From Gavia stellata (Eukaryota; Chordata; Aves; Gaviiformes; Gaviidae): a DNA stretch of 64,000 nt. Each line of letters starts with the position of its first letter. Position 1 is the first letter of the stretch. Shown in pieces: positions 1 to 57,606 of the stretch. Location of the stretch: the NCBI RefSeq assembly GCF_030936135.1, contig NC_082598.1:29506687-29570686 (forward strand), in the 5' to 3' direction. A program made the translations under genes and the position numbers. The notes beneath the pieces are model-generated. The model was not told the DNA's origin, made no database searches, and worked only from the letters and a program-made list of their open reading frames with translations.

Positions 1-1279
1 GACATCCGTTTGCCCACATATGCCTCTTTACGTTCAGTGACATGGGTGGCATTTACTGTTCACCCGTGTAAGTACTTTCATTCTTGCCTGTTCAAATATG
101 GTTAGAGTTTGAGCTAAGCTCAGAGACACCATGAGGACTAAGGCAGCCTACTTAGTCTTTATTTATGGGTGTAGCCGTTCTGGTAAGTAAATACACTGTA
201 GATACCTGACCTTTGTCCTGTAGACCTTTCCTGTTGCTGATTAAGCACTGGTTTTACTGACTCTGAAGCGTGTTCTAGTGCTTTTTCATTTATTTACTGT
301 CAGCCTGATGACAGCAGCTGTTAAATTTATCTGCGTCAGAGTGTTAATAACAGCCTACTCATAATTTCCCCAAAGCGGCCTACAGAAAGATGCTATTGAG
401 AAGTTGAAGGCTTGGTAGGCAAGCATTTTTGACTCTGTGTACTAGACCAACATGTTTCAAGGATGGATCCATATTCACCATGGGACAGCTCAGTGAAATG
501 AGCATGAGCAGGGTGCTTTGAGCACATAAACCTACTGGAGCTTTTTATTGCACAGTACAGTGGTGTATTACATATTAACTTGCAGTAATAAATGTGGCAA
601 AACCAGTTTTACAAGAGCTATTAAAAAAGATGCCTCATACATTATTCAAAGTCTCCATGTGCTTTTATATTGCAGTGACAGTTTGAATTTTGCATTTGTA
701 GCGCATCATCCGCTGAAAAGCCTTGTACTTCTGTGGCCTGGGTGTAAAGTTGTGGTGAGTTCAATGTGTGGTACTGTGTTGTGTAGATCTGTATTTAGTT
801 ACAGGTCTGATAAGGAACTGAATGCTCATAAATGAGTTGATTATAAACGTAAACAGTGACATCGGTTGGTGGCACTTCTTCTAGCAGATTATATGAAACG
901 ATAGGGATATCATGCTTCACTTGAAGCAGAAATGCCTTGAAAGTATGTTTGAAGGTACTACTGAATGTTCAAGCAATAGGATTAAGAATTTCCTTTCCCA
1001 AGGGATGATAACTATGAAAATACAATAGCAGTAAAGGTGAGTGATTAATGCCAGGAATGGATGTGACCCAAAGATGCCATCATCTTCTGGAAATTCAAAG
1101 CTTGATATATATGAAAATATATTTAATTTTATTGTTGCAGTTATTTTTTAAATTTGGAAAGGAAAAAATAAGTTGTGCAGAACTCAATCGTTCTTCAGCT
1201 AGTGGGTTTTACGTATTTTGTCTACAGTGTTATAATATGAAATATAATGTATTTACCTGTAAATAATTCACAATGCAAT
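1..1279. other. Unassigned sequence downstream of TXK
   Basis: No exon or repeat recognised. Open frames here (for example 548-835 plus) show no domain or family resemblance. In mammals the convergent neighbour of TXK is NIPAL1, so plus-strand 3' UTR of that gene is possible but not shown by anything in the sequence. Confidence 0.3.
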
Positions 1280-2376
1280 CACATCTTTTTTAAAAGCTAT
1301 TTATTTGTAATGGTCTGACTCCATTCTGTAGTAAAAAATTATTAACTTCATCTGCCTTTTCTTTTCTATAATATATTTGTATCAACCAAAATTAAGATTT
1401 AAAATTAAAAGTGAGTAACATAAAAAATAGGTTTTCAGACGTTGTCCATGTCAGGTATCACAGGATCCATCTGAGCTAGACTAACTCAAAGCACTTCGTT
1501 TTACTGTCAGGTTCCAGCTTTAACTTGTCCCTTCACCATTCTGGGCACTTGCAAGGGGAAGGCTAAGGCAAGCATGGGTGTTTGAGTAGGCAGCAGCAGG
1601 CGAGGAGCGGGAGGCAATAGGGGAAAATTCAGGGAGAGGTTTGGATAAGATAATCCTTACTCTCCTTCTTTTACACAGAGTTGGTAGAGAAGGTGCCTTG
1701 ACCTGCGATGCAGGTTTAAAATGCTTTAGGGATGCTCAGTCTTTCCAGCTGCTCAGATGTGACTTGAGACCCACTAAGTGATGACTGCTCCCTTTGCTCC
1801 CTTCGCCCGCCTTTATCCACAGCAGTGGGTATGGGCACACGCGTGGGCGCTGCTCTGGCAGTCGGTAGTTAGCTTGCTGCCCCTTCTGAAACACTGCTCC
1901 ACTTCTTCAGTGCTGGGTGCTTTGCAGCAAAAGGGCTTGCCTTTAAACATGACCTAGCTAGAGCGTTATCAGAGGTTCTTCCATCATTTTTGCTGGAGCC
2001 AATCAGTATTACCCAGTGCATGAGTCATATTAAGTACCAAATAATTTAATAATATTGTTACAGGAATTAGTGTAGCTCTGACAAAAAGAATAAATAAAAA
2101 GGGCTATAAGGTGAATAAGCTTGGTTACTTATTTCCAGACAGATTTTTCTCCCTAATCATGAAAACAAAGCCTTCAGAGTCCCGAACCAGTCTCCTGAGG
2201 TACCCTTCTCAAACTGAGTAAAAATTAGGCCAAGCCTGAACAGCTGCTTCAATATGTAGGATGCTGGTACTGCAGTTTAAGTGGAGACTGCTGTAAAAGG
2301 CTGAGGTTTTATCAGCTACATTATTGACATGTTTAATGCTAACCTTTCAGTAAATACATTCATACAAAATCTCCGA
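1280..2376 (-). other. TXK: Probable TXK 3' UTR
   Basis: Transcribed sequence after the TAA stop. A poly(A) signal AATAAA on the minus strand at 1300-1305, about 1.07 kb from the stop, is followed by a GT-rich stretch (GATGTGATTGCATTGTG), a good downstream element. An ATTAAA at 2332-2337 would give a very short alternative 3' UTR but has no clear GT-rich follow-up. The end is inferred. Confidence 0.45.
1300..1305 (-). terminator. Candidate TXK poly(A) signal AATAAA
   Basis: Reads tttatt on the plus strand. GT-rich bases follow 15-40 nt downstream in the TXK sense. Its distance from the stop gives an mRNA of about 2.7 kb, similar to what I recall for mammalian TXK. Confidence 0.45.
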
Positions 2377-16990
<14,614 letters not shown>

Positions 16991-18144
16991 TTCCCATATT
17001 TGCAGTGTTCCTGTTTGTTTGTTTACAAAACTTACAGAATTAAGGACTACTGTATGTGCTTAGCCCCATTATTAGCTCTGTCTGCGCTGTGAGATATCTA
17101 GCAAATCATTAAGGCTGAATTTGCCTCCACCAAAGACAGCAGACTTTTCCTCCTGCCCCCATCTATTTGCTCCCACTGTCTCCTTACAATGTCTTAGCAA
17201 TTATGAGGCCATGTGATGAGTTAAATCAGCTCACTAAATCAGAAAGGAAAAAAAAAGACCTTGTCAGCCAGATCAGCAACAATCTGACTGATGACACCAC
17301 CCCATGCAAGCTCTAACCAGTGCAATAAAGGGGATGAGAACATCATCAGGGACAGGAGGTGGAGAACTGTCCCCTTCAGCAAAGATATAATTTTTAGATC
17401 ATCCAAGCCACATACAAAACCACGGTTGCCCGACAAGCTTTTTCTTATTGTGAGGTTTATTAAAGGAGACATGCTACATTCAATTCTTTGAATTAATACT
17501 CATTTTCCTATTTCTGTTGCAGCCATTAATATAATATATGCATTAGCTGAGGTTTAAATGCTATCAAAGATGTACTTTACGCTTATGTGCCAAGTGGTTG
17601 ATGATCCTGAGAAAAATACATTGGACACATCATCACATACATCATACATTTACAGAGAAATCTATCTAGTATATCTGGTATGAGCAGCAGAGAGGATATG
17701 GCGTTAAATAGGTCAGAAGGCATTAAGAAGGTTTGAATGAGGTAAATAAATGGTTGACATCCGCTCTGGTCCACTTCTACTCAGGCTGAGACCTACTTTC
17801 CCCAACTTGTGTTCCCACAGCAGTTTAAGCCAAGCTGTGGCAGCTACAGTCCTGTCCCTTTTCCCTCTGCACTGCTGCTCATCTCATCTCCAACAGAACA
17901 AGACAGGATGCTAAACTGGTGGGGAATCCCTCTCTGCTGGGTCAGCTCCCTGAACCATCTCACCATCATGCATCGCTGGTGGGCAGGTGGGAGGGCAGCA
18001 GCACCAGCGGGCTGTGCTCGGGCTCTCAGGTGCAATGTATGCTGTTTTAGGAAGCATGAAAGCCAGGCATGCAGAGGCAAGGCTCCAGTCATATTCAGCT
18101 GCACTGACAGAAAATAAACTTTATATCCCACTCCAATGAGTCCT

Positions 18145-18188
18145 GAGGTCATAGTACAAAGCCACAGAGGTCATAGTACAAAAAGAGA
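18145..18188. repeat. Two-copy tandem repeat, 22-bp period
   Basis: The 16-mer GAGGTCATAGTACAAA occurs at 18145-18160 and again at 18167-18182. Confidence 0.85.
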
Positions 18189-20754
18189 CCTCAGAAAGTT
18201 ATTTGAAATAGAATATCCAAGGTCTTGGTATTTTGTTGTTTTCTCTTTCACAAAGTATGTCCTTCTCCCACCAGTCCCGCCAGTGTCTTCCACTTTATTT
18301 ATTTTTTTCTCATGGCATTTTTGGCTTGTTGATCCTAATGACTTAATGCAGCCTGGAATAAATAGGATGTCCCTTCTATTGTTCTGTAACACTTTTTGCC
18401 AATGCCTGTTACCAATGTTTCAGCCAAATGTGCTGAGAGTATGCATCGTAGCACTCAAAGCATTAAGCAACCTTACTACACAATAAAAATGTAAGTATTT
18501 TCTGTACGAAGGTACCTAATTTAGCAAATCTTGCACTAATAAAAGAAGGGAGAATGTCAGATGTCAGAAAGATAAGACCAAGACTAGTTCTTAGCTGGAA
18601 GAGGAAGAGACCTGTCTCGTATGTGTTTTGGTTAGAGTATTTATCTTGAAAGCGGTGAGGTAATTTCCCTTAGACTGTTGCATCCTGTGAAGAACCTATT
18701 GTGCGGGAAGCTGGCGAGCTTCTTAACCAGAAGACGCTATCAACTGTTTGATAAAAGTTTCCACTGATGGCTATGCAAAATGCAGCAATTAAAAATACCC
18801 AAGCCAACTGACACCAACAATTTTCTTTAAAGAAACCAGGCTGAAAATATATGGGCAATTCAATTTATTTGGTGCATAATTTTCCAGTGTACATTAAATT
18901 GTCCCTCAGCTGTTTAAAATTATAGTGGCTGAAGTTTGCCTGAACATGGTCTCTAGCATTGTTTTACTACAGGGTTGAGATTATTAATGTTCTAGGTAAG
19001 AACAAGCTTGGAATGAAAATCACTTTTAAAAAGTCCACTGGGAATTATTTCTGGTTTATTACCATTTCTTTTTTGTTCCCCAAAAAACCTTGTAAATTCA
19101 AGAGTAAAGTAGTGTCACGGTTTAAGGAGTGTGTGTCTCTAAAGCAGTATTAATTGGTGCCTTGGAAGAACATTGCATGACAGTGTGGTCTTGCAGGTAC
19201 GGTCTTTGGAGGAACTTATGGCCATATTCATTAGAAAAAGGGTTTTTTAAAATTACATGCTACTAACCAAACCTTCCCAAATATCTTGGGAAGGAATTGT
19301 GTTTGTCCCCTGACCTAGACTGTGTTGGGTTCCCATCTGTTCTGATAATCGCTTCTGTTTTTCATAAACAGTGAACACCATGGGTGAAAAAATTCTTGGG
19401 ATTCTTTGACTTCAGCCAGTGCCATGAAGTTTAATTGATGTTCATAAAGTATTTAGTGATGTGCAAAAAGGAATATGACATTTGAAACCTTGTCTACTTC
19501 TTCTGATTAAACCATTATTCCTCATTAGACAACTTGCTCTCCTTATAGAACACTTACCAGAAATACTTAGAAGAAGCACTGTGGAGTTTCAATGTGACGT
19601 AAGAATGATCTTCTAATAAGATTTTATAGATTTGTCTGTTAGCACGAAAGCGAGGGGTTCAGACTGATGTTATGGACATGTAATTCTGTCTTGCTTTTCT
19701 TTATGAGCCCAGTGATTTGAATAAACTTACAGCGTAAACTCAGGCATCCTTTTTGCCTTCAGTGAATTTAAAACTTGTTCTACTAATGGACGCTTTTCGT
19801 GTTTGAACCCCCCTCCTTTACTGTGCTATAAGCAATTAGCAATACATGAATGTATGTGATGTTTTAAAAACAACATCCCAACCATATATGATATTAAGTA
19901 TTTAGTCTCTTGTCTATAGAACCACAGAAAAGGTGTAGGTTAAAGCTTTAATTACAGTGCTTCCTGGGACATGTGCTTCATTTGGTAAGCGATTTTTCCA
20001 AGGCTAGAGTGTCTAACCAACTAAAGAACCCAAAATATGACCAAGTTCTGCAGGCGAAAAGTGAAGGCTCAGATTAAACTAAGGCCATGGGCCAGATAAG
20101 CCCATGCTGAACTGAATTGCTGGGTCCTGAGGAACAGTACAAACTTTGCACAGTTCTGCCAAGTTTGCGTCTCCTCATTCTCCTTACTGGAGTATTTTAA
20201 GTGTCAAATCATGGCCTATCAATCCAGCAGATATTTATCATTCTAAAGAAGAGTGTTTCCAGCTCTTTGAAAACAAACCTGTCTTATACATCTGTTCTTG
20301 GCAATGTCATTGCTTCTGAAATTCTTTTGTCCATGCATTACTCCCAGAACACTTGCAGAATTAACTCAGTAGAAATCAATAAAAGCATAAATTATAGCAG
20401 TGCAAACTCTTAATTTCTGTTTGGAAATTTGTCGGGTCTGCTGGGAGACATTATTAAGGAACATAGAGAGAGAAAGGCCTTCAGTTCTGTGCAGCTAAGT
20501 CCTGCTTTAGTTAAATTGAATTGTCAGGATTTTTGACCTGATGGATTGGAATTTCAGCTTCTCAGGCAAAGACCTATGTATTGATCTATACGTTTTACAT
20601 CCTCCCTAGTCACTGGTAAGCTTCTTGCGCAACACTTTTTCTTCCCTTGATTAAAATCATATTTTTTGTATTCCTAACTCACTACAGAATGGCCCAAAGC
20701 TGCTCTGAGATGCTGTTTTAGAAAGACTTCACCAACACTGCAAACGGTGAAAGC

Positions 20755-20905
20755 TTTGATACCCTGAATGAATAATTCGATTGAACTGGCTCGCATCGTG
20801 ACCCTCTGTTAGCGGCGGAGGAAGATGTTTACACTGAGGGCTGCCTCCAGGTGCCAGAGCAATGCTCGCCGCGGTGCGACAGGAAGCCTGCGTTTCCTGC
20901 CTGAA
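20755..20905. promoter_or_regulatory. CpG cluster between TXK and TEC
   Basis: About eleven CpG dinucleotides in 150 bp (for example GCGGCGG and CTCGCCGCGG) in surroundings almost without CpG. It is 3.8 kb upstream of the TXK start, so an upstream promoter or untranslated first exon of TXK is possible. No splice signal ties it to TXK. Confidence 0.3.
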
Positions 20906-23536
20906 GCTTCTCACAGCTACACACACCCTCCTGTGACTGGGGCTCTTCCTTCCTTTCTCTTTTCTTCTATTCAACAGCCATCAGACAAACTAAGAAAGAA
21001 TAATAATTTCTAAAACCCTGCATTTTAACGCCAAAAAATTGCCATCTTTTAAAATACAAGTAAGAACTGGAAAATAGATTCTTAGTATTCACTCATTGTT
21101 TCAAGCATTTCTTCTTGGTTTTTCTTTCTGCTACACCCTAACTTAAATCACTGAAATAAATTCAACTATTCTATCTGATTTCCTTCTATTTTGGACCAAG
21201 GACCTTTCCTTCAGCAAAACACTCTGGATTTGTCAAAGGTTTTTAGAGTCACCTATGTATTAGCAGGCCTTAACCCCCTGGTCCCTAACTCAAGTAACCC
21301 CATTGAAGAGTTCATAAATTAAAAATTAATCAGTGATGGTATCAGTGAGAGTTGTGCTTCAACAAGGAAATAACATTTTGGTTTCCATATTTTGAAGAGA
21401 ATAAAGACACCAATAAGATTTACCATATTATGAATGGCAGACTGCTTGGACAGGACACAGGAAAGAAAGATAGGCTAACAGACAGAATTATCCCGTAATT
21501 TTTGACAGTAAATTATTTTTTGAAGCCTGTTAAAATAAAGTACTTATGGACCTATCATTATTTTCAGGCCCCACTTCTCTGTTTCCTACATAACCAAAAA
21601 TTTTCCCCAGACTTCCAGAAAAAGGGATCAAATTTTGCTTCTTTTAAATCCATAGGAAGGGAGGTTTCTCCAGCATTCACACCCCCACTGGACCTCTCAG
21701 CCCACTTTTGCTTGAGTTCTATCAAAATTTAAGCTACCAAAACACATTTGGCTTTGACCCTCAGGGTAAGTCATCAGGGAACAATTCAAGTCAGTAGCTT
21801 AAAACCTAAGTTTAAATCAAACAAGATGAGTATTTGAGCTATTGAATCTAGAATTTGCCAAATCTTCCTTCTTCAATTGGGTGGACAATTTAATTTCCTC
21901 AATTTCTGGTGAAAGCTTGCAACCTCAGACAAAGTTCAGCCAATTCTACAAATAATTTAACACAGGAACAAAAAAAAACTTAGCCCATTTCAGTGCTCAT
22001 ATCTTTTTCTTTCTAGAAATGACTATATTAGGAGGAAGATGCTTCTTTTTAAAACAGTGTCATATTATGTCCCTGGTGACAGGTTAACAAATAGGAATCC
22101 CAACACTAGCACAGAGCCATGATAGCCTGTTGAATTCTGATGCCCAAAATCAGACCTTTTAGCATGCAGAGTTTTGAAACAAGAAGAGATACCATGGCAA
22201 GAGAAGCATGTGGATGAAGTGGAAATACTAGGTAATTGGTGTTGAAGCTAGCCTGACAAACACTCAGCCTAAGAATCTGCAGCTGACATTTTGATAACCA
22301 ACTTAGAGACCTGAAAACAAATTTATCTGTGCACAACAGAGCAGATGGGATGCTAGAGGAAGAAGAAAAAGATTGGTCAGCTGTTTGCTTGAGAAGTTGA
22401 AAGATAGTCCCATGAAAACAGAGAAGAGAGAGCGAAAACACGCGAGTCCTTTGAGATGCTGCATTGCTGCCCATAGCTGTCCTGATAAAAGTCCCACAAC
22501 ACCCAGTCATATGCTTTGGGTTGATAACATTGTCTGTATAGGTAGCCAGTTCACACACCTTTATACATGCTATCTTCCTATCCTCAGTTTTAACTCACTC
22601 TAATTTGCAGCCTTGGCAAAGTAGAACCAAAGATACAAGCAACAAGTTAGAGATTAATTTTTAAAATTTATAGTTTTATTATTTCATGGGTTTCTTGGCT
22701 TGAGTTTCTTTTTCTGACTGACTGTTTCTCAAAGTACTACTAATTTTGAAAGTGCTGCAGTCCATGTCCAAGACTTGCACTCTTCTAGTATGTTTTGCAC
22801 AAAGTTCTTGCTCTTGCAGCACGGGCAGCAGGTTAACTGCGTCCAACACTACAAACTCAGCTTCAACCATCAAACCCAAATCTTTACTGTAACACACGGT
22901 ATGCTGGCTGATCTGGTATGTCTGTCCAACAGTATAGAAAAATCAATAATCTAGTAAAAAGCCACAGTACAGTTCACTTCTAAAAGTACTTTAAAAGACA
23001 AGCTTTCAGCTTTTCGCATGTGCAAGCTGAGGCTTTGTGTCTTTCCTGTGAGTTAATTCCGCTCTGGAAGAATGACAGCTCTAGTTCTACCAAACTTTTA
23101 TTCATGTCTATGCTAGACATGCTTTTAAGGACAGCATGTGGGAATATCTCCCTATCTGTATGTAAAAGTAGTTGCTTTGCTGAGTCCCTCATACAATAGA
23201 TTCATATTTGTGCAGTAATTTTGAAAGTCAAGACAAGCAGTCTGAACAGAGATCACCTGAACAGTGCAAGAGAAAGCTGGTTGGTATTTTTATGGCAACA
23301 ATTAAATAGCTTATTTGCCAAGTACACTGCTGCTGCACAAAACAAAACTGCAAGATGAAAATACGCGGCCCAGTTTACTTACAGGTAGAAAGAATCATGT
23401 CTGTTGTCAGCTTATATTCAAATGAAAATGCAAACCTCTCTTCATCAGTTGTGCTAGTAAAACAGCCCTAGCTGAGCTCTTTGCTCTGATATGAAACATG
23501 GTAAACGACAAATACTGCTTGACCCCGCCTACTTAC

Positions 23537-23613
23537 TTTTTTTTAAAAAAAAAAAAAGCAGCCCCAAACAGACTACATACTAATCTCACATCTGTTTTTT
23601 TTTTTAAAAAAAA
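23537..23613. repeat. Two T(n)A(n) palindromes
   Basis: T8A13 at 23537-23557 and T11A8 at 23595-23613, 37 bp apart. Self-complementary, low complexity. Confidence 0.85.
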
Positions 23614-25279
23614 GTGAAGAAAGTGTCTGCTTTCAAGTATCAAACACACATTTTATAGAAAAAAATATTAAACTGTAATCAGTAGGGCTAAGTATTTCTT
23701 AAAAAAGAAAAAGGAAAAAATACAGCAGTTGCAAATCACAGCATTTGGTTCTGTTCAGATGAATTTTTGACCCCAATGTTTGAAAAAATTCAGTTACAAT
23801 AAAAAGTTGGAAGAAGGACTAAAGTTGCTTAAGGAAGAGTGAGCTCATCCAGAAGAGACGATGGTGTGGTATTTCAGCCTGCCTTTGAAGACATCAGGAG
23901 TCAGCAAGACAGCTGCCTCCAGAGGTGTTCTGATCCTTTCCAAAAATTAACCATCTAAGGCTACATTCAACTGAAAAAAACCCAACACTTTTCTTCTAGA
24001 AAGTAGGTGCTTCACAGTTCCTGGCATCCTAACTAAGTATCAAACCCAATGACAGGCATGCAGAATTTATCCTCAGGTACAGGGAAGAGGAAGGCAAAGG
24101 GTTTGGATTCAAAGCACCCACCTCAATGATGAAACTGCAGTTAGCATGTATTTTTTCATATAAGTTAATAAATATGTAATTGTTGTATAGAAACAGGCTT
24201 AAAGTTCATTGGAAACTATTAATCTCCTGATTTTCCTATGCTTCATTTGTGTTTTAAGGGAAACATTACTTATTATCGTAGAATTCCTCATGATGTAGTG
24301 TCAAAAGTGTTGGCAATGTCATACTTTGCAGGGTCTCCAGTGAGAAACAGGGGTGCAAAGGAGCAGTTAGAGAATGAAAGATGAGCTCGGCTTACCCAAG
24401 ATCTTCCATGTTCTTTTTTCTACTACCAACAGAAAACCCTAGATTTTCCCCTTTAAGAACACATGCAGTTGGTAGTGACTGGGTAGTGGTTTGGACTGAA
24501 CAATTTGACAGGTTTGTCTGCATAGTTGCAACAAGCTTCTGAGATTTTGTCATAAGAAAAAGGAAATAGCAATTTAAAACTTTTCTAACAGCTGGTAACT
24601 TTTCAATGGAATAGCATGAGAAAAAAAACATTTCTTCCAAGAAACAAGAGGTTTCCTCCTTTTGAACATAAAGGTTTAGACAAAGCAGTGCGGGGAGCTA
24701 AGCATCTCCAAAATTGATTACATAAATACTCAAATGCAGCAATGATGGAATGTATTACGCTAACTATAATTACCTTTAATAATTTGAGTGGAAGTAAACT
24801 TCACCATACTCCTCTCTGCCTACTTGCAAAAAAAATTTAAAAAAGGTTTTGTGCAATCTATTTTCTATTACACATGGCACAAGGGCATAAGTAACAAAAG
24901 AAAAAGAAAACATGTAATAGAGTTACTCGGGAGGTGGCTACAGCAGAACTAAAGTGGAAATACTCCTTACATCACTGGTACAAAGTCAGGTTAATTGAAA
25001 CAGGCTTCAGCAAGGCTGTGGAGACATTAGCCTCTAGCAGAGGGGAAAGGGCATGTAACTTCTAAAGAGAGTTCAGGCATTTCTGCACTGAACATTTCAT
25101 CGTGGCCAAATTCATTTAAGTATATTATTCATACTACTACATATATTTAGTATAGAATGTGCATACACACAGATACATAATACATACACGGGCTATCATA
25201 ACATCATATTCACATGAACAATGAGTTTGGCTTATGATGCACTGACAGTAAATTACTGGCAACGCATTAGTTAGTTCCA

Positions 25280-26313
25280 AACAACAGTTAACATGCAGTT
25301 TATTTACATACACGTGTAGTATGACATTTTCTGTTAAGAGCAGAAAGGTTAGATCACTGTACGTACAGATGACAGAAACAGGAGCCCTCCTTTAACACGC
25401 TTGAGAATGTACTTGCTTTCATTTACAACTCCATGTATCGAGTTGTGTATGTAAATGAAGGTAGGACAAACTTGTGCTTGAAAATTTCAAAAGGAAAACA
25501 CACTTCATATAAATAAATGCATGGAATTTATATATTTACAATACATACAGCATATAAATTATTTTATAATTAATCCAAAACAAGGTCCTATGGTACACTG
25601 ACAGCCAGTTGTGCTGAATCTTGGACTTAATTTTCACAAGTAACATCAAGACTAACCTTGGGAGGTCTCTGGTTGACCAAACAGCCTAGAATGTCTTGGG
25701 GCATATCACGGCTCAGGTCTGAAGCAAAGCTTTTTGAGTGTTACACTAAACTGAAGACTGTTAACAACCTACTACGTGCAAATGAGAGGCACATTTTGTG
25801 TTCTTGATGTGTCATAAAACACTCATCGACCGAGAAAAAATAATGTTTCTGGAGAATCTCTGGAAACATTTCAATGTCAGTAAATAGCCGTTTTTTATAG
25901 ATAACTTCAATTTTTAAGCATGCAAATCACTACTAACACTACTGCCTGTGCAAAGAGAAACTCAGAAACATGGTCTGTATATACATGAACCCAACCCAGT
26001 AAATGCAAATGAAGCTCCTGGGCTTTGGCCACATTCTCTTTCTCCATAAAGAACTCAACTTGCCAGCTATGCAACGCTGACTTCTCAGAGAAAATATAGA
26101 CACTGCAAGTATTGCTGAAGATACTGTGCTCATCTCCCAACATCATGTAAAACTCTCCTTGTGTTGAAGTGGATCAGATATCACAGGTTCCCCACACTGT
26201 TTAGCAGCATCCAGTAGCTTACAGAATCAAGCCTTTAAAAAGAAATGGTGAAGCCACATCTCTGGAAAGTGGCTTCTTTCCTGTACTTGTGCTCCTGTTG
26301 TCTTTTTTTTTTT
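25280..26313 (-). other. TEC: Probable TEC 3' UTR
   Basis: Begins with an A-run right after the stop. The first minus-strand AATAAA is at 25299-25304, about 1.0 kb from the stop, followed by a GT-rich stretch (GTTAACTGTTGTTTGG). A hairpin-forming stretch lies at 25419-25459. Longer forms using AATAAA near 23096 or 22674 cannot be excluded. Confidence 0.45.
25299..25304 (-). terminator. Candidate TEC poly(A) signal AATAAA
   Basis: First AATAAA on the minus strand after the TEC stop, with a GT-rich downstream element within 35 nt. Confidence 0.45.
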
Positions 26314-57561
<31,248 letters not shown>

Positions 57562-57606
57562 TTCAGCCACTTGTCAGCTCTGTTTCTAGCCATTGAATAT
57601 CAGTTC

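Larger units (their letters stand above)
16998..25278. other. TXK-TEC intergenic region
   Basis: About 8.3 kb between the TXK start and the probable TEC poly(A) site. It should contain the TXK promoter, but I cannot place a TSS. Visible items: a CpG cluster at 20755-20905, a 22-bp tandem duplication at 18145-18188 and two T/A palindromes at 23537-23613. Open frames such as 22106-22558 minus (150 codons) show no similarity I know. No tRNA, conserved exon or transposon recognised. Confidence 0.6.

Noticed and set aside
1-1279. Last exon or 3' UTR of a convergent neighbour such as NIPAL1
   Set aside because: Expected from mammalian gene order, but no coding similarity or poly(A) arrangement on the plus strand proves it.
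22106-22558. 150-codon minus-strand frame between TXK and TEC
   Set aside because: No motif, no codon bias and no family resemblance; it lies in intergenic AT-rich DNA.
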